Assembly (NCBI GenBank): GCA_016793165.1
Contig: JAEULA010000089.1
Coordinates: forward strand, 1-64,000
Direction of reading: 5' to 3'
Source of the DNA: Alphaproteobacteria bacterium
GTDB taxonomy: Bacteria > Pseudomonadota > Alphaproteobacteria > CACIAM-22H2
DNA length: 64,000 nucleotides
Shown: piece after piece, positions 55,063 through 63,011 of the stretch
Layout: every line of letters starts with the position of its first letter
Position numbering within the stretch: the stretch's first letter is position 1
Translations under genes and position numbers: made by a program
Notes under the pieces: model-generated
Told to the model about the DNA's origin: nothing
Seen by the model: only the letters and a program-made list of their open reading frames with translations
The model's database searches: none

Positions 55063-57117
55063 ATGCCGCAGCTCTTCACGTCCCTTTCCATGCGCCTGGT
55101 CGGCATCGTCGCCTTGCCGATCCTCGGCGTCCTGGTGCTGCTGGGGATCGTCGCGGAGAGCCAATGGGTTCGCGCCGACCAGATGCGCAATCTCGCGCAG
55201 CTCGGCCGCTTCACCTCGGCCGTCGCATCGCTCGTCCATGAGCTGCAGAAGGAGCGCGGGGCCTCCGCGGTCTTCATCAACAGCGGCGGCCGCCAGCTGG
55301 CAGCCGAGCTTCCGGTCCAGCAGAAGGCGACGGATGCGCGCATCGTCGAGGTCCGCGCGGCGACGCGGCTGGTCGCCGTCGACGCCCTGCCGATCTCGAT
55401 CCGCGAGGCGATCGCCCAGGGCGTGCAGGGCATCGCGCCGCTCGCGGCGCGACGCGACGAGATCCTGGCGCGGCGCATCACGGCGCCGGATTCGAACGCC
55501 TATTTCACCGCCGCGATCGGTCAGCTTCTCGCCGTCTCGCGCGAGGCGGTGAAGGCGTCCTCCGATCCGATGGTCACGACCGGCCTGCTCACCGCCTACA
55601 GCTACAGTTCGGCCAAGGAGCGGGCCGGACAGGAGCGTGCCGTCGGCGCCGTCGGCTTTGCCGCCGGCAGCTTCGACGCCGCCCAGCATCGACGGTTGGT
55701 GGCCGTGGTGGCCGACCAGCGCGCGTTCTTCGAGTCCTTCGAGAGCTATGCCTCGCCCGCCCAGCGCAGCGCGGCGCGCGAGACGGTCGGCGGCGCGGCG
55801 GTCGACGAGGTCGAGCGCCAGCGCAAGCTCGCGCTCGAGACCGAGCCGGGCCGGCCGCTTGCCGGCACGACGGGCGCCGGCTGGTTCGCCGCGACCACCG
55901 CCCGGATCGATCTCATGCGCAAGGTCGAGGACCGCCTGTACGGCGATCTCGCCGTCGCCGGCGACGGCGCGGCAGCGGCGGCGACGCGGGCCCTTGAGAC
56001 GATGCTGGCGGTCGGCGCCGCGGGGCTGGTCGGCGCCGTCACCGTGACCTGGTTGCTCGGCCGCGGTCTCGTGCGCCCGCTCGGCGGCATCATTGCCGCG
56101 ATGCGGCACCTTGCCGCCGGCAACCTCGACACCGAGGTGCCGTCGCGCGATCGCCGGGACGAACTCGGCGCGATGGCCGGAGCGGTCCAGGTGTTCAAGG
56201 ACAGCATGCACGAGACGGTGCGCCTGCGCGCCGAGCAGGAGGCCCTGGCGGCGACGGCGGCGGCGGAGAAGGCCGCCGCGATGCGGACCATGGCCGACCG
56301 GTTCGAGTCCTCGGTCGGCGGCATCGTGGCCGCCGTGTCCGCGGCGGCTGCGGCGCTCCAGAGCGAAGCCGGCCGGCTCAGGACGACCGCCGAGCACGCG
56401 GCGGATCGCGCGACGGCCGTCGCCGCCGCCTCCGACGAGGCATCGACCAACGTGCAGACGGTCGCCGCCTCCAGCGAGGAGCTTTCGGCCTCGATCGCGG
56501 AGATCGCGCGTCTGGTCGCGACGTCGTCGGAGATCTCGACTGCCGGCGTCCAGGAGGCTTCGCAGACCGACGCGAAGGTCCAGGGTCTCACCGATGCCGC
56601 GCAGCGCATCGGCGAGGTGGTGCAGCTGATCAGCGACATCGCGGCGCAGACGAACCTGCTGGCCCTCAACGCGACGATCGAGGCGGCGCGTGCCGGCGAG
56701 GCCGGCAAGGGCTTCGCGGTCGTCGCCGCCGAAGTGAAGAGCCTCGCCAGCCAGACGGCACGGGCGACCGACGAGATCGGCCAGCAGATCGCCGCGATCC
56801 AGGGTGCGACGGCGCAGTCGGCCGACGCGATCCAGTCGATCGGCCGGACCATCGGGCGCATGAACGAGATCGCCGCGGCGGTCGCCAGCGCGGTGACGCA
56901 GCAGCGCGCCGCGACGCAGGAGATCGCGCGCAACGTCCAGGAGGCGTCGAGGGGCACGAACGAGGTGTCCGAGAACATCGCCGGGGTCAGCCAGGCGGCG
57001 CGCGAGACCGGCGACGGGGCCGGCAAGGTCATGCACGCCTCCGACGATCTCGCGCGCCACGGCGACGCGCTGAGTCGGCAGGTCGCGGAGTTCCTCGGCT
57101 CGATCCGCGTCGCCTGA
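55063..57117 (+). CDS. Methyl-accepting chemotaxis-type receptor with NIT domain
   Basis: A 684 aa receptor. TM1 is at residues 10-30. The extracytoplasmic region (about 40-300) has the NIT-domain motif VHELQKERGASAVFI, associated with nitrate/nitrite sensing. TM2 is near 310-330, a HAMP domain follows (RPLGGIIAAMRHLAAGNLD) and then a long methyl-accepting signalling domain with the hairpin tip DIAAQTNLLALNATIEAARA. CTGGAGACC precedes the ATG. No flagellar or che gene is in the window, so output may be chemotaxis or another process. Confidence 0.92.
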   Translation: MPQLFTSLSMRLVGIVALPILGVLVLLGIVAESQWVRADQMRNLAQLGRFTSAVASLVHELQKERGASAVFINSGGRQLAAELPVQQKATDARIVEVRAATRLVAVDALPISIREAIAQGVQGIAPLAARRDEILARRITAPDSNAYFTAAIGQLLAVSREAVKASSDPMVTTGLLTAYSYSSAKERAGQERAVGAVGFAAGSFDAAQHRRLVAVVADQRAFFESFESYASPAQRSAARETVGGAAVDEVERQRKLALETEPGRPLAGTTGAGWFAATTARIDLMRKVEDRLYGDLAVAGDGAAAAATRALETMLAVGAAGLVGAVTVTWLLGRGLVRPLGGIIAAMRHLAAGNLDTEVPSRDRRDELGAMAGAVQVFKDSMHETVRLRAEQEALAATAAAEKAAAMRTMADRFESSVGGIVAAVSAAAAALQSEAGRLRTTAEHAADRATAVAAASDEASTNVQTVAASSEELSASIAEIARLVATSSEISTAGVQEASQTDAKVQGLTDAAQRIGEVVQLISDIAAQTNLLALNATIEAARAGEAGKGFAVVAAEVKSLASQTARATDEIGQQIAAIQGATAQSADAIQSIGRTIGRMNEIAAAVASAVTQQRAATQEIARNVQEASRGTNEVSENIAGVSQAARETGDGAGKVMHASDDLARHGDALSRQVAEFLGSIRVA

Positions 57118-57184
57118 CGCGACGGTCCTCGGACCGAAGCCCGGACGGTGCGACGGATTCCCCGGGGCACGGGCCCGGGCGCGC

Positions 57185-58594
57185 TCAATAGGCGTTCTTG
57201 TTGATGAAGCCGTGGAAGGGCGTGAGCAGCAGGATCTTCAGGTCGAAGAGCAGCGACCAGTTCTCGATGTAGAACAGGTCGTGCTGGACGCGGGCGCGCA
57301 TCTTCTCAGGCGTGTCCGTCTCGCCGCGCAGGCCGTTGATCTGCGCCCAGCCGGTGATGCCCGGCTTGACGCGGTGACGGCTCAGATAGTCGTCGATCAC
57401 CTGCGCGAACTGGACGTTGTGCGCCACGGCGTGCGGCCGCGGCCCGACCAGCGACATGTCGCCGAGCAGCACGTTGAACAGCTGCGGCAGCTCGTCGAGG
57501 CTCGAGCGGCGCAGGAAGGCGCCGATTCGCGTCACGCGCGGGTCGTCGCGCTTGGCCTGCGGCACGCCGGGCTCCTCCTCGGCGCGGTGGTGCATGGTCC
57601 GGAACTTGAAGACCGTGAACTCGTTGTTGGCGAAGCCGTAGCGCTTCTGGCGGAAGAACACGGGGCCGCGGGAGTCAAGCTTCACCGCCGCCGCGATCGC
57701 CAGCAGCACGGGGCTGAAAGCGATGATCGCGAACAGCGCAAGCACGCGATCCTCGATGGCCTTGGCCACCAGCGACCAGCCCGAGAGTGGCCGCTCGAGC
57801 GCCGCCAGCATCGGGATCCCGCCGAGCATGTGGAAGCCTACGGTCGGCAGCGACCAGCCGACATAGTCCGGGCAGATCTTCACGTTGACCGGAACGGTCT
57901 TCAGCTTCTTGACGATCCCGTTCAGCTCCGCGCCCTCGCGCCAGGGCAGGGCGACGACGATCTCGTCGAAGGTGCGGACCTGGGCGAGGCGCACGAGTTC
58001 GTCGATCGTGCCGATCACCGGGTAGCCCTCGACCGAGGTGGCGCCGCCCGGCGGGTCGTCGTCGAAGATTCCCGCGATGCGGTAGCGGCCGGCGCCCTCG
58101 GCGAGGAGCTGGCGGATCAGCTGCCGTCCGAGCTCGCCTGCGCCGATGACGGCGACGTCGAGCGACAGCCGTCCGTCGCGGCGCCAGGCGTCGATGCGCA
58201 GCAGGAACAGCACGCGCACGATCAGCAGGAGCCCGAAGCTGATCGCCACCCAGCCGAGGACGAAGGCGCGGCTGAAGGCGATCGAGGTCTGGGTGAAGTA
58301 GGCGAGGGCGATCAGGATCAGGAAGACGGCGGCCCAGGCCCAGGCAAGGCGCCCCACCTGATTGGGCAGGCGCGAGAGATTCTCGAAGGCGTAGATCCGC
58401 GCGATCTGCATCACGTTCAGCGTCAGCACGCAGGCGGCCGCGATCGCGATCATGTAGAGGTCGGGCAGGGACCACTCGCCGTGGCGCGCCCAGTACGCGA
58501 TCCAGGCGGCGATCGCCACGACCAGCGGATCGACGGCGCGGACGACGCCGGTGGCGAGGGTGATCAGGTCGGCGGCGACGAAACGGCGGGCCAT
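57185..58594 (-). CDS. Undecaprenyl-phosphate sugar transferase (WcaJ-type)
   Basis: A 469 aa polyisoprenyl-phosphate hexose-1-phosphate transferase, which starts exopolysaccharide repeat synthesis by loading glucose or galactose phosphate on undecaprenyl phosphate. Hydrophobic segments in residues 1-125 are followed by a CoA-binding-like Rossmann part (AVIGAGELGRQLIRQLLAEG) and the bacterial sugar transferase domain (VFFRQKRYGF, FKFRTMHHRAEE, SSLDELPQLFNVLLGDMSL and GPRPH). The start is the ATG at 58594. The open frame above it is antisense to the next gene and unrelated. It is convergent with the chemoreceptor gene. Confidence 0.92.
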   Translation of the reverse strand: MARRFVAADLITLATGVVRAVDPLVVAIAAWIAYWARHGEWSLPDLYMIAIAAACVLTLNVMQIARIYAFENLSRLPNQVGRLAWAWAAVFLILIALAYFTQTSIAFSRAFVLGWVAISFGLLLIVRVLFLLRIDAWRRDGRLSLDVAVIGAGELGRQLIRQLLAEGAGRYRIAGIFDDDPPGGATSVEGYPVIGTIDELVRLAQVRTFDEIVVALPWREGAELNGIVKKLKTVPVNVKICPDYVGWSLPTVGFHMLGGIPMLAALERPLSGWSLVAKAIEDRVLALFAIIAFSPVLLAIAAAVKLDSRGPVFFRQKRYGFANNEFTVFKFRTMHHRAEEEPGVPQAKRDDPRVTRIGAFLRRSSLDELPQLFNVLLGDMSLVGPRPHAVAHNVQFAQVIDDYLSRHRVKPGITGWAQINGLRGETDTPEKMRARVQHDLFYIENWSLLFDLKILLLTPFHGFINKNAY

Positions 58595-58834
58595 TCGCGG
58601 GGTCGTGTTCCTGGCGCTCGGGCGAGGGTCGACCGGCCATCCGGCCCGCGGCGCTAAGCCCCGCTGGACGCTGGCAGAACCAGCACGCGGACCCGGTCCG
58701 CGCGCCCCCCTCGAGCGGGGGGATCTTAACTCGGCGTTGAGCATTTTCTTGCGACAAACCTTTCCGGCTTCGACAACGCGCGGCCCGGCGTCGCGCTTCC
58801 CCGTCCGCTCCTCCGCCCCGGTCCCGAAAACGCG
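58595..58834. other. Divergent intergenic region of the exopolysaccharide initiator
   Basis: About 240 bases between the WcaJ-type gene and the HD-domain sensor gene. It includes an AT-richer island (CTTAACTCGGCGTTGAGC, then ATTTTCTTGCGACAAACC at about 58728-58768) likely to hold promoters for one or both. No exact boxes can be named. Confidence 0.4.
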
Positions 58835-60916
58835 ATGCTCGACGCGCTGCCCCATCCTTCCGACGACGCGCCGGCGAGTCGCCGCTGGCTGCTGGCGGCC
58901 GCCGTCTTCGTCGCGGCGCTGGCGGCGATCGGCACCTGGATCGCGCTGCGCGTCGTCGACGGCGAGCGCCAGCGCGACCTGCGCTCGCTGGAGTTGCGCA
59001 TGGGCCTCGTCGCCGACGGCCGCGCCGCCGCCGTGGCCGACTGGGTGACGCGCCAGCGCGAGGCGATCCGGGGCCTGTCCGAAAATCAGACGCTGCAGCT
59101 CTATCTCACCGAGCTCGCTGCGGCGGCGGGCGACCGCGCCCAGGTCGCCGACGAGCAGAGCCAGGCCGCCTACGTCAGAAATCTCATGATCGTCGCCGCC
59201 GAGCGCAGCGGGTTCGTGCCCGCGCGCGGCGCCACGACAGTGAACGCCAATGTCCCGCGTCCCGGCGGCGCCGGGGTCGCCGTGCTCGATCCGGGCCTGC
59301 GCCTGCTGATGTCCTCGCACGACCTGCCGGCGATCGAGGGCCGCTTGCGCGCCGTCGCCGAGGCCGCTCGCCGGGCGCCGGCCTTCGACGTCGTCGCGGG
59401 CGCGGGCGGTCGCGTGCTCCTCGTCGCGGCGGCCGCGGTGGCGCCCGTCCAGGGCGATGCCGGCGCGAGCGTCGGCGTCGTGCTCGGCGTGCGCGACGTG
59501 GACGCCGAGCTCTACCGCCTGCTCGACAGACCGCCGGTGGCGGAGCGGAGCGCCGAGAGCGTGCTGCTGCGCCGCGCCGGCGACGCGCTCGAGTTCCTGT
59601 CGCCGCAGCGAGACGGCACCCAGCCGTTCGGCCGTCGCGTCGATGCGGCGATGGCCGGGCTCGCGGAAGCGCAGGCGCTGGCCGCGCCCGGCGGCTTCGC
59701 CGTCGCGCGCGACATTCGGGACGTCGACGTCGTGCTCGTGAGCCGGGCTGTCGCCGGCACCGACTGGATCCTGCTGCACAAGATCGACCGCGCCGAGGCG
59801 CTGGGCGAGGTCGACGGCCGGCTCTGGCGGCTGCTCCTCGTCCTCGTGCTGGGCGTCGGCCTGCTCGCGCTGCTTCTCGTCGCGGTCTGGCGACACGGAG
59901 CTTCGCGGCGCGCGCGCCGCGCGGCCGACCGGCTCGGCGACCTCGCGCGGCGCTACGAATCGCAGAGCCGGCTGCTGCGTCTGGTGACCGACAACCAGGC
60001 CGCCGAGATCTTCATCGTCGACGCGAACGGGCGTCTGCGCTTCGCCAATCGCGGCCTGGCCGCGCGCTTCTCGAGCCAGCCCGGCGAGCTGGAGGGGAAG
60101 CGCCTCACCGCGGTGTTCGGGCCCGCCCTCGCGCGGCGCTACGAGACGGCGAACCGGGCGGCGCTGGCGCGCAATGCGCCGCAGAGCTTCATCGAGCGGA
60201 CCGACGCCGACGGCCAGCTGCGCCTCACCCGCGCCGAGCACGTGCCGCTGAGCGGCACCGACGAGCCGGCCGTGCTCGTCGTCGAGGAGGACATCACCGC
60301 CGCGATCGTCGAACGCGAAAAGCGCGAGCGCATCCTGCAGCAGGTCGTCGACGCGCTGGTCCGCGTCGTCGACCGCCGCGATCCCTTCGCCGCGAACCAT
60401 TCCGCTCGGGTCGCGGCGGTGGCGCGCAGTGTCGCCGAGGAGCTCGACCTGCCGGTCGAGACGATCGAGACGACGGAGATCGCCGGCCGACTCATGAATC
60501 TCGGCAAGGCGCTGGTGCCCGAATCGCTGCTGACGCGCGAGGGCCAGCTGACGGCGGACGAGCACCAGCGCGTGCGAGAGGCGCTGCAGGGCGGCGTCGA
60601 ACTGCTCGGCGGCATCGAGTTCGGCGGTCCCGTGGTCGAGACCCTGCGTCAGGCGCAGGAGCGCTGGGACGGCGCCGGTCCCCGCCGGCTCGAGGGCGAG
60701 GCGATCCTGATGCCCGCGCGAATCGTCGCCGCAGCCAACGCCTTCGTCGCGATGGTGAGCGCCCGCGCCCATCGCCCCGGCGTCGACATCGATGCCGCGC
60801 TCGCCACGCTGATGGCCGAGGCGGCGCGCGCCTTCGATCGCCGCGTCGTCGCAGCCCTGGTGAACGTGATCGAGAACCGTGGCGGCCGTTCGCGCTTCAC
60901 GACGCCGGTGCGGTGA
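58835..60916 (+). CDS. Membrane sensor with PAS and degenerate HD-GYP domain
   Basis: A 693 aa protein. TM1 is at about residues 18-40, a large periplasmic sensor (45-325, dCache-like in length) follows, then TM2 near 330-355. A PAS domain lies at about 375-500, starting LVTDNQAAEIFIVDANGRL. The HD region begins with H522 in AANHSARV. The HD doublet position reads MNLGK (554-558), where HDIGK is expected, and QERWDGAGPRR replaces HERWDGxGYP. Cyclic-di-GMP hydrolysis is therefore unlikely; it may be a ligand-binding or protein-interaction form. It may control the nearby exopolysaccharide genes. Confidence 0.85.
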   Translation: MLDALPHPSDDAPASRRWLLAAAVFVAALAAIGTWIALRVVDGERQRDLRSLELRMGLVADGRAAAVADWVTRQREAIRGLSENQTLQLYLTELAAAAGDRAQVADEQSQAAYVRNLMIVAAERSGFVPARGATTVNANVPRPGGAGVAVLDPGLRLLMSSHDLPAIEGRLRAVAEAARRAPAFDVVAGAGGRVLLVAAAAVAPVQGDAGASVGVVLGVRDVDAELYRLLDRPPVAERSAESVLLRRAGDALEFLSPQRDGTQPFGRRVDAAMAGLAEAQALAAPGGFAVARDIRDVDVVLVSRAVAGTDWILLHKIDRAEALGEVDGRLWRLLLVLVLGVGLLALLLVAVWRHGASRRARRAADRLGDLARRYESQSRLLRLVTDNQAAEIFIVDANGRLRFANRGLAARFSSQPGELEGKRLTAVFGPALARRYETANRAALARNAPQSFIERTDADGQLRLTRAEHVPLSGTDEPAVLVVEEDITAAIVEREKRERILQQVVDALVRVVDRRDPFAANHSARVAAVARSVAEELDLPVETIETTEIAGRLMNLGKALVPESLLTREGQLTADEHQRVREALQGGVELLGGIEFGGPVVETLRQAQERWDGAGPRRLEGEAILMPARIVAAANAFVAMVSARAHRPGVDIDAALATLMAEAARAFDRRVVAALVNVIENRGGRSRFTTPVR

Positions 60917-61134
60917 GGCGGCCATGCATCGCATCGCCCTGGCCGTCGCCCGCCCCGTCGTCGGTGCCGCATGTCCGCTTCGATTCCAGGTGCTTGCGAG
61001 CCGCGGCCCCGCCGCGGGCGAGCGTCGCGTTCCGCGCGATGGCGCCCGCGTGATCGACGGCGTAAACAAGGGCGCAGGCCGTGCGCCGACCGGGCGACAC
61101 TGCCGAGCCCTCGCCCGATCGTGAACGCCAGCCG

Positions 61135-61914
61135 ATGTCCCTGACGTCCGTCCTATCCTCGCTGTTCGGCGGCCGCGCCAAGCCGAAGCCGCGCACCGTG
61201 CCCGCGGGCACGGTCGTCTACGCGATCGGCGACATCCATGGCCGCCTCGACAAGCTGCTGCCGCTCGAGGGGATGATCGAGGCCGACGCGGCCACGCGTG
61301 CGAGCACGCGCAAGGTCCTCGTCTATCTCGGCGACTACGTCGATCGCGGCCCGTCCTCGCAGGGCGTGATCGAGCACCTGTCCCTCTCCCGCCCGGCCGG
61401 ATTCGAGGTCGTCTATCTCGCCGGGAACCACGAGCGCCTGATGCTCGATTTCCTGGAGGACCCGGAGAACGCCGGGCCATGGCTCGCCAATGGCGGCCTG
61501 CCGACCCTCGCCAGCTATGGTTTGCCTGCCGGCGAGCGGAAGGAATTGTCGCAGGCCGACGTGCTGCGACTGCAGGACGGGCTGCGGATGCTGCTGCCGT
61601 CGCGCCACCGCACCTTCCTCAAGAACCTCCGCTTCCGGCACCAGGAGGGCGACTTCCTGTTCGTCCATGCCGGCATCCGGCCGGGAGTCGATCTTGCGGC
61701 GCAGACCGAGGACGACATGATCTGGATCCGCCAGCCCTTCCTGACATCGAATAAGGACCACGGTGTCGTCGTTGTGCACGGACACACCGTGACCGAGGAG
61801 CCCGAGTTCCGTCCCAACCGCATCGGCATCGACACCGGCGCCTATGCCAGCGGCGTGCTGACGGCCCTCGTGATCGAAGGCGGCCAGGTCGGCGTGATCC
61901 AGACATCGCCTTGA
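61135..61914 (+). CDS. Metallophosphoesterase / Ser-Thr protein phosphatase-like
   Basis: A 259 aa phosphoesterase with GDIHG (32-36), GDYVDRG (66-72) and GNHE (97-100), followed by the late His motifs FVHAG and VVHGHT. These are the metal ligands of PPP-type phosphatases. The ATG at 61135 was chosen over an upstream GTG because the PPP fold starts soon after it. Such genes often sit in exopolysaccharide loci, where they may dephosphorylate a protein or polyprenyl phosphate. The substrate is unknown. Confidence 0.9.
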   Translation: MSLTSVLSSLFGGRAKPKPRTVPAGTVVYAIGDIHGRLDKLLPLEGMIEADAATRASTRKVLVYLGDYVDRGPSSQGVIEHLSLSRPAGFEVVYLAGNHERLMLDFLEDPENAGPWLANGGLPTLASYGLPAGERKELSQADVLRLQDGLRMLLPSRHRTFLKNLRFRHQEGDFLFVHAGIRPGVDLAAQTEDDMIWIRQPFLTSNKDHGVVVVHGHTVTEEPEFRPNRIGIDTGAYASGVLTALVIEGGQVGVIQTSP

Positions 61915-61975
61915 CGCCTCCGCTCCGCCCACGCTCTTCTCGCCCCCCACCCGAAACCCCTCAGGACTCCAGCCC

Positions 61976-62968
61976 ATGGCTCTCGGCAAGCGCATCCTCG
62001 TGACCGGCGGCGCCGGCTTCCTCGGATCCCATCTCTGCGAGCGGCTCCTCGAGCAGGGGAACGAGGTGCTGTGCGTCGACAACTACTTCACCGGCCGGCG
62101 CCAGAACGTCGCGCACCTGCTCGACCATCCCCTGTTCGAGCTGATGCGCCACGACGTGACGTTCCCGCTCTACGTCGAGGTCGACGAGATCTACAACCTC
62201 GCCTGCCCGGCATCGCCGATCCACTACCAGTTCGATCCCGTGCAGACGACGAAGACGTCGGTGCACGGCGCGATCAACATGCTGGGCCTCGCCAAGCGCG
62301 TGCGCGCCAAGATCTTCCAGGCGTCCACCTCGGAGGTCTACGGCGATCCGGAGATCCATCCGCAGCCCGAGAGCTATCGCGGCAACGTCAACCCGATCGG
62401 GCCGCGCGCCTGCTACGACGAGGGCAAGCGCTGCGCGGAGACGCTGTTCTTCGACTATCACCGCCAGCACAAGCTGCGCATCAAGGTGGCGCGGATCTTC
62501 AACACCTACGGCCCGCGGATGCATCCCAACGACGGCCGAGTCGTCTCGAACTTCATCGTCCAGGCGCTGCAGAACCAGCCGATCACGATCTACGGCGACG
62601 GCCAGCAGACGCGGTCGTTCTGCTATCGCGACGACCTGATCGAGGGGTTCATCCGGCTGATGGCGACGTCCGACGACATCACCGGCCCGATGAACCTCGG
62701 AAATCCCGGCGAGTTCACGATCCGCGAGCTGGCCGAGATGGTGATCAAGCTGACGGGCTCGCGCTCCAAGCTGGTGCGCAAGCCGCTGCCGGCCGACGAC
62801 CCGATGCAGCGCAAGCCCGACATCGCCTTCGCGAAGAGGACGCTGGGCTGGCAGCCGAAGGTGCAGCTCGAGGAAGGCCTGAAGAAGACGATCGCCTATT
62901 TCGAGCAGCTCCTGCGCGACGACATCAAGGCCGCCGCGAAGGCCGCCCGCCCGCGCCGCCGGGCGTGA
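61976..62968 (+). CDS. UDP-glucuronate decarboxylase (UXS-type SDR)
   Basis: A 330 aa extended SDR that converts UDP-glucuronate to UDP-xylose for polysaccharide synthesis. The NAD site is TGGAGFLGSH, the active site ACYDEGKR (Tyr about 146, Lys about 150), and the family signature SEVYGDPEIHPQPESYRGNV is almost consensus. Other features are NTYGPRMHPNDGRVVSNF and YGDGQQTRSFCYRDDL. It starts after a 61-base gap from the phosphoesterase. With the WcaJ-type initiator and the glycosyltransferase it indicates xylose-containing exopolysaccharide. Confidence 0.94.
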   Translation: MALGKRILVTGGAGFLGSHLCERLLEQGNEVLCVDNYFTGRRQNVAHLLDHPLFELMRHDVTFPLYVEVDEIYNLACPASPIHYQFDPVQTTKTSVHGAINMLGLAKRVRAKIFQASTSEVYGDPEIHPQPESYRGNVNPIGPRACYDEGKRCAETLFFDYHRQHKLRIKVARIFNTYGPRMHPNDGRVVSNFIVQALQNQPITIYGDGQQTRSFCYRDDLIEGFIRLMATSDDITGPMNLGNPGEFTIRELAEMVIKLTGSRSKLVRKPLPADDPMQRKPDIAFAKRTLGWQPKVQLEEGLKKTIAYFEQLLRDDIKAAAKAARPRRRA

Positions 62969-63011
62969 TCCGGCCGGGGCGCCGCGTCGCCCCGTCGACG
63001 GCCGTGCTGAC

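Noticed and set aside
57123..57136. Hairpin CGGTCC-TC-GGACCG between convergent genes as terminator
   Set aside because: Only six base pairs, with no T-run on either strand.
58595..61480. Very long minus-strand open frame extending upstream of the WcaJ-type gene
   Set aside because: It is antisense to the HD-domain sensor gene and its translation lacks domain features; high GC reduces stop codons.
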